From the NCBI GenBank assembly GCA_023424475.1, contig JAFADX010000389.1, positions 1-33,080 on the forward strand: a DNA stretch of 33,080 nt, read 5' to 3'. Within the stretch, counting starts at the first letter, position 1, and the number at the start of each line of letters is the position of its first letter. The stretch is from Pseudomonadota bacterium (GTDB lineage: Bacteria; Pseudomonadota; Alphaproteobacteria; Acetobacterales; Acetobacteraceae). Below, one piece after another: positions 16,228 to 24,688 of this stretch. The position numbers and the translations under genes were made by a program. Under the pieces are notes generated by a model, which did not search any database, was not told where the DNA came from, and saw nothing but the letters and a program-made list of their open reading frames with translations.

Positions 16228-16388
16228 GCCGGGCGGGCCGGGGTGTCGCCCCGGTTCCTCCCGGCTGCCGGGCCGGCGGCATTCGCGGCTCTCGGCGTGG
16301 TGCGGCGCGCCCCCGGTCCCGCGCGGCGCACGCCGCGGTCCCGCCCGCCAGGCATCGCGGCGCGTCGAGCATCGCGGCGTCGTCGCAT
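16224..16388 (-). CDS. Small Arg-rich ORF coupled to tupB
   Basis: A 54-codon frame that starts at the ATG at 16388, five bases after a perfect AGGAGG (16399-16394), and ends with a TGA overlapping the tupB ATG. The product would be very rich in Arg, Ala, Gly and Pro with no recognisable domain. Just before its end the message can fold into CCGGGG-CGACA-CCCCGG. It may be a leader whose translation opens the tupB start, or a small basic protein. The strong ribosome site and ATGA junction are direct observations; being a real gene is inference, since GC-rich DNA gives Arg/Ala-rich frames by chance. Confidence 0.45.
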   Translation of the reverse strand: MRRRRDARRAAMPGGRDRGVRRAGPGARRTTPRAANAAGPAAGRNRGDTPARPA

Positions 16389-16446
16389 CCCGTCCTCCTG
16401 CCCTCTCATCGCGGCAAAGCGGCCCGGGACGCAAGCCCGGCGCGGC

Positions 16447-17835
16447 TCAACCGATGCGCAGGATGCCCTTGTGGTCGAGTGACAGCGGCGCGACGCCAGG
16501 CCGCGCCGCGCAGGTCTCGACCGGATGGAACAGGTAGAGCCAGGGCGGATCCTCCTGCAGCCGCCGCAGGCAGCGCCCATAGGCCACCGCGCGCGCCGCA
16601 TCGTCCATCGTCCGGCTCGCCGCGGCGAAGAGGCGCTCGAAGGCCGGGTCGTCATGCCCCTGCCACCACGGCCCCCGCACCGTGGAGGAGACCTTGTCGC
16701 TCAGCACCCGGAAGGTGGACGCCGGGGTGGAATCGAAGATCGCCATGTCCCCGATCCGGCCGTCCGCGACCTGGCGCGCATAGTCGGGCCGGTCGTGCAC
16801 CTCCTCGACCCGCGCGCGGATCCCGATCTCGGCGAGCTGCTGCGCGACCATGGCGCTGATGGCCGGCGCCTTCCCGGGCATGACGAGGGGCGTGCGGATC
16901 ACCAGCTCGCCCGCCCCGCCCACCTCGTCGAGCAGCCGCCGCGCCGCGTCGCGGTCGCGGGCGGGCGGCGCGAGGCCCGCCTGCGCGTGGCCGAGGTGGA
17001 AAGGGCTCACCACGGTCGAGGCCGGCATTCCCATGCCGTGGAACAGCTCGTCCACGATCGCCTGCGCATCGACGGCGAGGTTCACCGCCCGCCGCGCCGC
17101 CGCATGCGCAAGAAGCCCGCGGCGGGCGTTGAGGTAGAACATCACCGACATCGCATTCGCCGCCGCGCCCCAGGTCAGCCCCGGCGCATGCGCGCGCGGA
17201 TCGGTCATGCGCTCGAGATGCGTCGCGGCATCGACGCTGCCGTCCACCACCATCTCGTGGCGCAGGTCCGGGTCCCGCTCCGCGACGATGCCGATGCGGC
17301 GCGGCGCGCGGTCCGGGTCCACCGCCTCGAGCACCGCGCTCGTCCCCTCCACGTACTTCACCACGCGATAGGGCCCCGTCCCGAGTGTCGGGCTGCCATC
17401 CGAGGCCGGGCGCTGGACGAAGAATTCCGAGAGGATCTCCGGCAGGTCCGCCACCGGCTCGGGCGTGGAGATCGACAGCATCCCCGGCCCTTCCGCCGTG
17501 ATGCGCGCGCCCGCGAAGTAGCGGGCATAGGCCCAGGGCATGCCGAACATGTCGAGCCCGGCGAGATGCGCGCGGATGGTCTCCGCCACGTCCTCGGCGG
17601 TGCAGGGGCGGTCGTCGTGGAAGGTCGCGCGGGGGCGCAGCGCGAAGAGCCAGGCGCGCCCCTCCTCCTCGTGCCGCCAGGCGCCGAGCAGCCCGGGCCG
17701 CACACCTCCGTCGCGCCAGGTGCAGAGCGGTTCGCAGACCAGGCTGCGCAGCGTGAGGACCGAGGTGTCGTCCGCCACCCGCCCCAAAGGCGGCAGTTCC
17801 ACGCGTGGAAGCGCCAGCACGAGCGCATCCGCCAT
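16447..17835 (-). CDS. Peptide-type ABC substrate-binding protein without signal peptide
   Basis: 462 residues of the SBP_bac_5 (DppA/OppA) family. Recognisable parts are PLCTWRDGGVRPGLLGAW near the N-terminus, the family's FHDDRPCTAEDVAETI and LGTGPYRVVKY. The ATG at 17835 has AGGGG six bases upstream; an ATG two codons earlier sits too close to that site. Family members normally have an exported N-terminus, but this one begins directly with the mature-type sequence ADALVLALPR. It is therefore either cytoplasmic or has lost export. No permease genes are nearby. The gene diverges from the two deacetylase genes, suggesting a shared regulon. Ligand unknown. Confidence 0.85.
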   Translation of the reverse strand: MADALVLALPRVELPPLGRVADDTSVLTLRSLVCEPLCTWRDGGVRPGLLGAWRHEEEGRAWLFALRPRATFHDDRPCTAEDVAETIRAHLAGLDMFGMPWAYARYFAGARITAEGPGMLSISTPEPVADLPEILSEFFVQRPASDGSPTLGTGPYRVVKYVEGTSAVLEAVDPDRAPRRIGIVAERDPDLRHEMVVDGSVDAATHLERMTDPRAHAPGLTWGAAANAMSVMFYLNARRGLLAHAAARRAVNLAVDAQAIVDELFHGMGMPASTVVSPFHLGHAQAGLAPPARDRDAARRLLDEVGGAGELVIRTPLVMPGKAPAISAMVAQQLAEIGIRARVEEVHDRPDYARQVADGRIGDMAIFDSTPASTFRVLSDKVSSTVRGPWWQGHDDPAFERLFAAASRTMDDAARAVAYGRCLRRLQEDPPWLYLFHPVETCAARPGVAPLSLDHKGILRIG

Positions 17836-17937
17836 CGACATCCCCTGGCTCGACGAGGCCGGACCGGCGACCCTGCGACCTCTACTACGGTGCCCGCGGC
17901 CGGCCGGCCACCCGGCAACGGGATCGTGATCATCGCA

Positions 17938-17949
17938 CCTTGCACAAGG
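17938..17949. promoter_or_regulatory. Small dyad in a divergent promoter region
   Basis: CCTTG-CA-CAAGG in the middle of the 223-base gap between the divergent binding-protein and deacetylase genes. The position suits an operator serving both sides. Nothing else in the gap is recognisable. Confidence 0.3.
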
Positions 17950-18058
17950 CGCCACCACCTCCGGCGCGCCTCAACTGCCGGCTGGCACCGGCCGCGGCGC
18001 CTTGTCCGCCGCGCGCAGCCATGGAACCTTTTGCCCGCGGCGCGGGAGGCGCCCGAGA

Positions 18059-18970
18059 ATGCTGCAGACGCCCGGCCACTACGACTTCATGCCCTGGCGC
18101 CGCCGGCCGAGGATCACCTGGCCGAACGGCGCGCGCATCGCCTTCTGGGTGGCGCCCAACATCGAGCACTACGAATACGACCCGCCGCCCAATGCGCGCC
18201 GCATGCCCTGGCCGCGCCCGGTCCCCGACGTCGCGGGCTATTCCTGGCGCGACTACGGCAACCGCGTCGGCTTCTGGCGCATGGCCGACGTCATGGCGCG
18301 GCACGGCGTGCGCGGCTCGGTCAGCCTCAACGTCGCGGTCTGCGACCACTACCCCGAGATCGTCGGGCGCTGCTGCGAACTCGGCTGGGAGCTGTTCAGC
18401 CACGGCACCTACAACACCCGCTACTTCTACGGCATGAGCGAGGACCAGCAGCGCGCGGTCATCCGCGAGAACCGCGAGACCATCCTGCGCGCCTCCGGCC
18501 AGTCCATGGACGGATGGCTGACCCCAGCGATCTCCAACGACGAGACGACGCAGCACATCCTCGCCGAGGAAGGCATCCTCTATACCCTCGACCTGCTGCA
18601 CGACGACCAGCCGACGCCGATCCGCACCCGCGGCGGCCAGCGCCTCGTCTCCGTCCCCTATTCGCTGGAAGTGAACGACGTCCCGCTCTTCGTCATGCGC
18701 AACACGCCGCCCGACCGGTATGCCGCCATCTGCAAGGCGCAGTTCGACATGCTGTACGAGGAAGGCGCCGAGAGCGGCACGGTGATGTGCCTGCCGATCC
18801 ACCCCTACCTGATCGGCCAGCCGCACCGCATCGCCGCGCTGGACGACGTGCTCCGCCACGTCACTGCCCACGACAAGGTGTGGCTGGCCACCGGCCAGGA
18901 GATCGCACGGCACTACATCGACCATCACCTCGCCGCGCACGAGGCCTGGATCGCAGAGGGCACGCCATGA
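18059..18970 (+). CDS. NodB/PuuE-like polysaccharide deacetylase family protein
   Basis: 303 residues with the NodB-like barrel pattern: WPNGARIAFW at 21-30, RDYGNRVGFWRM at 64-75, and GWELFSHGTYNTRYF at 109-123 containing the usual active-site His (H115). The later IHPYLIGQPHR carries another conserved His. The overall pattern resembles PuuE-type allantoinases and related carbohydrate-esterase-4 proteins; PuuE is reported to act without metal. No signal peptide, so it acts in the cytoplasm, which favours a small-molecule amide or imide substrate over cell-wall polysaccharide. GGGAGG precedes the ATG by nine bases. It overlaps the next gene by ATGA. Confidence 0.85.
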   Translation: MLQTPGHYDFMPWRRRPRITWPNGARIAFWVAPNIEHYEYDPPPNARRMPWPRPVPDVAGYSWRDYGNRVGFWRMADVMARHGVRGSVSLNVAVCDHYPEIVGRCCELGWELFSHGTYNTRYFYGMSEDQQRAVIRENRETILRASGQSMDGWLTPAISNDETTQHILAEEGILYTLDLLHDDQPTPIRTRGGQRLVSVPYSLEVNDVPLFVMRNTPPDRYAAICKAQFDMLYEEGAESGTVMCLPIHPYLIGQPHRIAALDDVLRHVTAHDKVWLATGQEIARHYIDHHLAAHEAWIAEGTP

Positions 18971-19899
18971 CCGGGCTGCCGGAGGACTACCTGCGCTATC
19001 CGAAGCGCGGGCGCGGCATGGACCATGACCGCTATCCCTACCGCATCCTGCCGCGCGCGGAGCCCGTCGCCTGGCCCGGCAGCGCGCGCATCGCGCTCTG
19101 GGTCGTCGTCCATGTCGGGCATTTCCCGATGGACATGCCGCTCAAGCCCTTTACCGCCCCGGGCGGGATGGAGCGGCCCTATCCCTCCTTCTGGGACTTC
19201 ACCCAGCGCGACTACGGCAACCGCATCGGCATCTACCGGCTGATGAAGGCCATGGGCGCGCGCGGGGTGAAGGGCACGGCGCTGATCAGCGCCATGCTGG
19301 CGCGCGAATACCCCGTGCTGATGGACGACATCGCTGCGGCCGGATGGGAGCCCGCCTGTGCCGGCCTCGACATGGGCCACCTGCATCACGGCGGCATCGC
19401 GGAAGCGGATGAACGCGCCTGGGTCGCGCTCGCCACCTCCCTGCTGCGCGGCCGCTTCGGCGATGCCCTGCGGGGCTGGCATTCCCCGGCGCATTCGGAA
19501 TCCCACCGCACGCCCGACATCGTCGCCGGCGCCGGCTATGCCTGGACCAGCGGCTGGCTGAACGACGACATGCCCTATGCCTTCGCGACCGGGGCAAGGA
19601 CACTGACGGCGATGCCGCTGCCGCAGGACCTCGCGGACCAGCGCATGCTGCACCAACAGAACATGGCGACCGAGGACTTCGTGAACGCCGTCCTCGCCGC
19701 CCATGCCGCCCTGGATGCCGAGGCGCGGGCCACCGGCTGCGGCCGCATCCTGACGGTTTCGGTGACGCCCTGGCTGATGGGCCAGCCCCACCGCATCCGC
19801 GCCTTCGCCGCGATGCTGGATGCGATCCTGGCACGGGGCGCCGTCTGGCCGGCGACGGGCACCGAGATCATGCGGGCCTGGGCCGGCCAGCAAGGCTGA
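18967..19899 (+). CDS. Second NodB/PuuE-like deacetylase paralogue, lacking a core His
   Basis: 310 residues, clearly a paralogue of the upstream protein: WPGSARIALW, RDYGNRIGIYRLM and TPWLMGQPHR align with matching segments there. Where the first protein has GWELFSHGT with its His, this one reads GWEPACAGLDMGHLHHG, so A133 replaces the His, although H138, H140 and H141 follow closely. The ATG overlaps the upstream stop (ATGA), so the two are made together and may form a mixed complex. Cytoplasmic, no signal peptide. The function may be catalytic with a rearranged site, or supportive; the sequence does not decide. Confidence 0.83.
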   Translation: MTGLPEDYLRYPKRGRGMDHDRYPYRILPRAEPVAWPGSARIALWVVVHVGHFPMDMPLKPFTAPGGMERPYPSFWDFTQRDYGNRIGIYRLMKAMGARGVKGTALISAMLAREYPVLMDDIAAAGWEPACAGLDMGHLHHGGIAEADERAWVALATSLLRGRFGDALRGWHSPAHSESHRTPDIVAGAGYAWTSGWLNDDMPYAFATGARTLTAMPLPQDLADQRMLHQQNMATEDFVNAVLAAHAALDAEARATGCGRILTVSVTPWLMGQPHRIRAFAAMLDAILARGAVWPATGTEIMRAWAGQQG

Positions 19900-19939
19900 C
19901 CAGCCACGGGCGCCGCGGCCCCCTATGCCGCGAAGCCAA

Positions 19940-19998
19940 GGGGCGCGGATGCGCCCCGCCCGGCGCCTGAGGGGCACAAAGGCAAAGCCTTTGTGCCC
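19940..19998. terminator. Two hairpins between convergent genes
   Basis: A 7-bp perfect stem with a 4-base loop (19940-19946 with 19951-19957) is followed by a 12-bp perfect stem with an AAA loop (19972-19983 with 19987-19998). Together they occupy the gap between the deacetylase operon and the convergent universal stress gene. They probably terminate both transcripts. No clear T-run follows on either strand. Confidence 0.7.
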
Positions 19999-20005
19999 AT
20001 GGTAT

Positions 20006-20851
20006 TCAGTGCGCCATCAGCACCGGCGCGGTCATGGTCTTGAGCAGCGAGCGCGTCACGCCGCCCAGCACCGTCTCGCGCAGCCGCGAATGCCCGTAGG
20101 CGCCGATCACGATCAGGTCGGCCGTGATCTCCGAGGCCCGGTTGAGCAGCAGGTCGCCGGCGCCGATCTCCGGCGCCACGGTGTGCTCGACCTCGACCTT
20201 CAGGTCGTGCCGCGCCAGGTGCCGCGCGATGTCGGCGCCGGGTTCCTCGCCATGCGCGTCGATGCCGTGCCGCGGATTCACCGAGGAGACGATCACCCGC
20301 GCCTCCGGCGCGATGACCGGGATCGCGTCGTTCACCGCGCGGGCCGCCTGCGCGCTCGCGTTCCAGCCGACCAGGACGCGCGTGCCGAGCGTCGCGAAGT
20401 CGCCCGTATAGGGCACCACCAGCACCGGGCGGCCGCTGTCGAACAGGGCGGCCTCGACGATCGCCATCGCCGAGGGCTGTCCGTCGTCCGGGCTCGCCTG
20501 CCCGACCATGGCAAGGTCGGCATAGCGCGCATGCAGCGCCACCAGCTCCGGCGCCGACCCCTCCGCGACCCGCCATTCGCCCTGGAGGTCCTCGCGCCGC
20601 AGCATCTCGCGGAAATCCGCCTCGATCTTCGCCGCCTCGGCCAGGGCGTCGTTGCGCATCTGGTCGATCAGGTTGCCCAGCACCGCCCCGCTCGCCGCAT
20701 CCGAGGCCGCGAGCACCGGCAGCATCACGTCCACGATGTAGAGCGCGGTCAGATGCGCCCCCGTCCGGCGTGCCAGCGCCGCCGCAAGCCGCTGCCGCGT
20801 GGCCGAGCCCGACGTGCCATCGAGATGCACCAGGATGTCCTTGAGGGCCAT
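20006..20851 (-). CDS. Tandem universal stress protein
   Basis: 281 residues made of two UspA domains (about 1-145 and 155-281). The second has the ATP-binding G-x2-G-x9-G pattern in GAYGHSRLRETVLGGVTRS. The first domain is more divergent and lacks a clean motif. Such tandem proteins are cytoplasmic and accumulate under starvation, stress or low oxygen; the partner is not known. The start at 20851 begins MALKDILVHLDG, the normal beta-1 strand. The gene stands alone, convergent with the deacetylase genes. Confidence 0.92.
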   Translation of the reverse strand: MALKDILVHLDGTSGSATRQRLAAALARRTGAHLTALYIVDVMLPVLAASDAASGAVLGNLIDQMRNDALAEAAKIEADFREMLRREDLQGEWRVAEGSAPELVALHARYADLAMVGQASPDDGQPSAMAIVEAALFDSGRPVLVVPYTGDFATLGTRVLVGWNASAQAARAVNDAIPVIAPEARVIVSSVNPRHGIDAHGEEPGADIARHLARHDLKVEVEHTVAPEIGAGDLLLNRASEITADLIVIGAYGHSRLRETVLGGVTRSLLKTMTAPVLMAH

Positions 20852-20923
20852 CGCGTCCTCCTCATTCCGTCATGTGGCGTGATCGCAGCCTAGAACCATG
20901 GGGCGCCCCGGCCTTGATCGGCG

Positions 20924-22489
20924 TCAAGTCCCTCCCGGCCCGCCGCACCGCCGGTAGCGCAGCCCGCGGGCCAGCCAGCAGCCGAGCAGGATCTCCTCCG
21001 CCCGCCCGCCGGCGCCGCGCCGGACCGCGAGCGTCCAGTCCCCCGGCGGCGTGTGGTCCAGCGCCCGCGGGCAGGGCAGCGTCCAGAGGTCCTCGGCGAC
21101 CGGATCGAGCAGTTCCATCCGCCCCCGGCCGAGGAAGCCGGAAAAGCCGCCGTACAGCACCCCGCCCGCATCCGCGACGGTGAGCGTGGCGTCAAGTTCG
21201 TCGCAGCGGTAGCGCCCGGCGATGTCCGGCCGCGGAGCCCCGCCGCGCGGTTCGAGGATCGCCACCTGGTTCTCGACCGACCGCTCCATGCGCAGCCCCT
21301 GCGGCGTCATGCGCAGCACCGTCGCGCCGTTCCCCGCGCTGCCATCCGCCCGCAGGTCGAGCCGTTCGGCCGAATGCCCGTAGCGCAGCCGCAGCCGCCC
21401 GGGTCCGGCCGGGTCGATGCGAGCCGAAAGCCCCGTCTCCGGCTCCACCCAGGTCCCGGCCCATGCCGGCACGGGCATCTCGGCCGGCTGCGCCGGGCGA
21501 TCGACGCCGAGCATCGCCGCGAGCACATCCACCGCCGCGCCATGCGCATCGGACAGGTGGTTGAACATCACCACCACCGAGATGCGCTCGGCCGGCAGGT
21601 AGAAGCGATGGCTGCGCCAGCCGCGCAGCGCGCCGCCATGGCCGATCGCCACGCATCCGAATTCCAGGCCGCGGCGCAGCCCGAAGGCATAGGGAGCGGC
21701 CGCGCCGTCCGCGAAGCGTGCCGGCCGCGTCAGCCGCGCATGAAGCGAGGCCGCATCCTCCCGCGTCGCATCGATGTGCCGCTCCCAGGCGATCATGTCG
21801 TCGAGCGAGGCGCCGAGCCCCGCATCGCCGGTCCACAGCACCTGGTTCACCGCCGCACGGAACCCGCCTGCGACGCTGCCCTCGTAGCCTTCCGTCCCGT
21901 CGGGCATGGCGCGCGTGTCGGCGGCAAGGAAGGCGCTGCCCATCCCGGCCCGGTCGAAGATGCGCGTGCGCAGCAGTTCCGCGAAGCCGCGCCCGGTTCG
22001 CGCCTCCAGGATGTCGGACAGCAGCCGGAAGTTCTGGTTCACGTAGGAATACCGTGTGCCCGGCGCGAACTGCAGGCTGCGCGTGCCGCCGATGACGGCG
22101 GCCGCCTCGGCGTCGCCGAAGGGCGCCTCCACCGGCGAGCCGTGCAGCATCGCCACCGCCCAGTAGTCCCTGAGCCCCGACTGGTTGTGGCAGAGGTGCA
22201 GCGCCCCCGGCGCCGGCTCCTCCAGCAGCGGCAGCCGCGCGCGCACGTCGCCGTCCAGCACCGAGGGATCGGCGAAGGCGTCGAGCACCAGGGCCGAGGT
22301 GAACTGCTTGGTGACGGAGCACATGCGGAACAGCGTCTTCGGCGTGAAGGGAATGCGCCGTTCCGCATTGGCGTAGCCCCAGGCGTGGCGCACCAGCACC
22401 TCGCCCCCGCGCAGCACCGCCACGGCGCCGCCGGGGCCTGGATAGTCGCGCGCCAGCGCCGCGACGGCGCGCTCGAACCGGCCGGTCAT
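20924..22489 (-). CDS. dap: D-aminopeptidase (serine, beta-lactamase fold)
   Basis: 521 residues, matching Ochrobactrum anthropi D-aminopeptidase (520). The penicillin-binding-fold catalytic motifs sit at near-identical positions: S58-V-T-K61 (S62/K65 there), Y149-V-N151 (Y153/N155) and H284-G-G286 (H287/G289). The last about 180 residues form two lipocalin-like barrels (ending GCWLARGLRYR). The enzyme removes N-terminal D-residues such as D-Ala from short peptides and amides. No signal peptide, so cytoplasmic. The ATG lies one base after the stop of the upstream alpha/beta hydrolase, so the two are one operon. Confidence 0.9.
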   Translation of the reverse strand: MTGRFERAVAALARDYPGPGGAVAVLRGGEVLVRHAWGYANAERRIPFTPKTLFRMCSVTKQFTSALVLDAFADPSVLDGDVRARLPLLEEPAPGALHLCHNQSGLRDYWAVAMLHGSPVEAPFGDAEAAAVIGGTRSLQFAPGTRYSYVNQNFRLLSDILEARTGRGFAELLRTRIFDRAGMGSAFLAADTRAMPDGTEGYEGSVAGGFRAAVNQVLWTGDAGLGASLDDMIAWERHIDATREDAASLHARLTRPARFADGAAAPYAFGLRRGLEFGCVAIGHGGALRGWRSHRFYLPAERISVVVMFNHLSDAHGAAVDVLAAMLGVDRPAQPAEMPVPAWAGTWVEPETGLSARIDPAGPGRLRLRYGHSAERLDLRADGSAGNGATVLRMTPQGLRMERSVENQVAILEPRGGAPRPDIAGRYRCDELDATLTVADAGGVLYGGFSGFLGRGRMELLDPVAEDLWTLPCPRALDHTPPGDWTLAVRRGAGGRAEEILLGCWLARGLRYRRCGGPGGT

Positions 22490-22490
22490 C

Positions 22491-23504
22491 TCACGCCTCC
22501 AGGAAGGCGCGGACGTGATGGCGCAGGAAGGCCAGGTCCTCGGGGTTCGACACCGGGTTGCCGGCGCGGTGCCCCCAGATGGAGGGGATCGGCAGCAGCC
22601 GCCCGTGCCGCAGGTGCGGCAGCTCGGCCTCGTTGTCGGCAACGCGGAAATAGAGGTCGGTCGCCGAAGGCATCAGCAGCACCCGCGCCTCGATCGCCGC
22701 GAGCGCGCGCGCGAGATCGCCGCCGTAGCGCGGATCATCGGCGATGTCCCCGGCATCCCAGGTGCGGAGCTGCGCCAGCAGGTCGGCCGCGGCGCGGCGC
22801 GCGAAGCGCTCCTCCCAGTCCGTGCGCAGGAAGGTGTCGAGGTCCGGCGCCTTCAGCGCGGAGAGATGCAGCCCCGCGCGATAGAAGTCCTGGCTCAGCG
22901 CCCAGCCGGCATAGAGCCGCCCGAAGGCGCGCAGCGCGGCCGCCGGCTGCGCGGAGAACAGCGCCGTGCCGTCGTATTCCGGCGCGGCTTCCAGCACCGC
23001 CATCATGCCCTTGAGGAAGACGCGGTTGTGCGCGCTGGTCCGCGCGCTGCCGCAGTTCACCACGATGCGCGACACCGCTTCGGGACAGGCCGCCGCCCAG
23101 TGGTAGGCCTGCTGCGCGCCCATCGACCAGCCATAGACGGCGTGCAGCCGCGTCACGCCGAAGACCTCGGCCAGCAGACGCCGCTGCGCCGCGACGTTGT
23201 CCCAGGCCGTCACCAGGCGCGGCCAGGGCGCCGTGTCGCTCGGCGAGGAGGACAGCCCGCCCCCGAACATGTTCGGGATCACCACGCACCAGCGCGCCGG
23301 GTCGAGCACGCCCTCCGGCCCGACCAGCCATTCGAGCTCGGGATGCTGCCCGCCATAGCTCGTCGGATAGAGCACCAGGTTGTCCCGCGCCGGGGAGAGC
23401 GTGCCATGCGCCCGCCAGACGATCCGCGCCCCCGGAAGCGTGCCGCCCTTGTGCAGCACCAGGTCGCCCAGGTCGAACACGCCCTCCGTCACCGGCCAGT
23501 CCAT
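22491..23504 (-). CDS. Alpha/beta hydrolase of the homoserine-acetyltransferase-like family
   Basis: 337 residues. The nucleophile elbow is G-W-S127-M-G, with D283 (SATDLYF) and H312 (IWGHRAGNP) completing a triad. The N-terminal segment RIVWRAHGTLSPARDNLVLYPTSYGG is characteristic of the MetX-like superfamily, but the protein is shorter than true MetX and sits outside any methionine locus. It is more likely a hydrolase or acyltransferase of unknown substrate. The start at 23504 begins MDWPVTEGVF. It forms an operon with the D-aminopeptidase one base downstream, which hints at work on amino-acid or peptide derivatives. Confidence 0.87.
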   Translation of the reverse strand: MDWPVTEGVFDLGDLVLHKGGTLPGARIVWRAHGTLSPARDNLVLYPTSYGGQHPELEWLVGPEGVLDPARWCVVIPNMFGGGLSSSPSDTAPWPRLVTAWDNVAAQRRLLAEVFGVTRLHAVYGWSMGAQQAYHWAAACPEAVSRIVVNCGSARTSAHNRVFLKGMMAVLEAAPEYDGTALFSAQPAAALRAFGRLYAGWALSQDFYRAGLHLSALKAPDLDTFLRTDWEERFARRAAADLLAQLRTWDAGDIADDPRYGGDLARALAAIEARVLLMPSATDLYFRVADNEAELPHLRHGRLLPIPSIWGHRAGNPVSNPEDLAFLRHHVRAFLEA

Positions 23505-23640
23505 GCCGCATCCCCCTGCTGTCCGCGGCAGCCTAGCGCGCCGCCCGGAAGGCGGCGATCCCGTGCGCGCCCGTTGACAGGCCACACGGCTGCCGCCGAC
23601 GATGCGCATGGGAGCTTCAACAACTGGAGAGATGATCGCC

Positions 23641-24681
23641 ATGACCTTCCGGGGCCTCCTGGCCGCCGTCCTGACGCTGTGCGCGGGCCTGACCGGCGCC
23701 GCGCAGGCGCAGCAGAACACCATCCCGAGCCCGACCCTCGACGCCATCCGCGCGCGCGGTCAGCTCATCTGCGGCATCCACACCGGCATCGCCGGCTTCG
23801 CGCTGCCCGACAGCCGCGGCGTCTGGCAGGGCATGGACGTCGAGCTCTGCCACGGCCTGGCGGCGGCGATCTTCAACGACCCCTCGAAGGTCCGCTTCGT
23901 CCCGCTCTCCTCCTCGACGCGCTTCACCGCGCTCGGCGCGGGCGAGATCGACGTGCTGTTCCGCACCTCGACGCGCACCATGCTGCGCGACACCACGCTC
24001 GGCCTGCGCCACATCATCACCTACTTCTACGACGGGCACGGCTTCATGGTCCGCGCCAATGCCGGCATCCGGCGCGTGCGCGAGATGAACGGCGCGACCA
24101 TCTGCCTGATCCAGGGCACCACCAACGAACAGGTGACGGCGGACTACTTCCGCTCGATCAATGTGCCCTTCCAGCCCGTGGTGTTCGAACGCACCGACCA
24201 GGCCGTCGCCGCCCTGCAATCCGGCCGCTGCGACAGCTTCGGCACCGATGCCTCGCAGCTCGCCGGTGCGCGCTCCTCCATGCCGAACCCGAACGACTGG
24301 ACGATCCTGCCCGAGCGCTTCTCGAAGGAGCCCTACGGCCCCTATGTCCGCCGCGGCGACGACAACTGGCTCGACATCGTCCGCTGGTACACCAACGGCA
24401 TCATCGAAGCGGAGGAACAGGGCATCACCAGCGCCAATGCCGAGGAGATGCGCCGCACCGCGACCAACCCGAACACGCGCCGCCTGCTCGGCGTGACGCC
24501 GGAGCTCGGCCAGTCGCTGAAGCTCGACCCGGCATGGATGTACAACGCGATCCGCGCGGTCGGGAACTACGGCGAGATCTACGACCGCACCATGGGCCCG
24601 AACACGCCGGTATCGCTGCCGCGCGGGCCGAACAACCTGTGGAACAACGGCGGCATTCTCTACGCGCTGCCGATGCGGTGA
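23641..24681 (+). CDS. Amino-acid ABC transporter periplasmic binding protein (orphan)
   Basis: 346 residues, AapJ-like. The signal peptide (1-23, ending AAQA before QQN) is followed by the family core: GQLICGIHTGIAGFALPDSRGVW, FRTSTRTMLRDT and GTTNEQVTADYF. The ATG at 23641 has GGAGAG nine bases upstream; in-frame ATGs at 23602 and 23632 only lengthen the leader. It should bind L-amino acids in the periplasm for import, but no permease or ATPase genes are adjacent, so it must use components encoded elsewhere. It is divergent from the hydrolase/D-aminopeptidase operon, a possible functional pairing around amino acids. Confidence 0.9.
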   Translation: MTFRGLLAAVLTLCAGLTGAAQAQQNTIPSPTLDAIRARGQLICGIHTGIAGFALPDSRGVWQGMDVELCHGLAAAIFNDPSKVRFVPLSSSTRFTALGAGEIDVLFRTSTRTMLRDTTLGLRHIITYFYDGHGFMVRANAGIRRVREMNGATICLIQGTTNEQVTADYFRSINVPFQPVVFERTDQAVAALQSGRCDSFGTDASQLAGARSSMPNPNDWTILPERFSKEPYGPYVRRGDDNWLDIVRWYTNGIIEAEEQGITSANAEEMRRTATNPNTRRLLGVTPELGQSLKLDPAWMYNAIRAVGNYGEIYDRTMGPNTPVSLPRGPNNLWNNGGILYALPMR

Positions 24682-24688
24682 TGGATGC

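Noticed and set aside
18059..18970. Firm assignment as PuuE allantoinase
   Set aside because: The fold and cytoplasmic location fit, but the active-site segment differs and no complete allantoin pathway is present.
22491..23504. Homoserine O-acetyltransferase (MetX) as a firm call
   Set aside because: Superfamily features fit, but the protein is short, no methionine genes are near and it is fused in an operon with a D-aminopeptidase.
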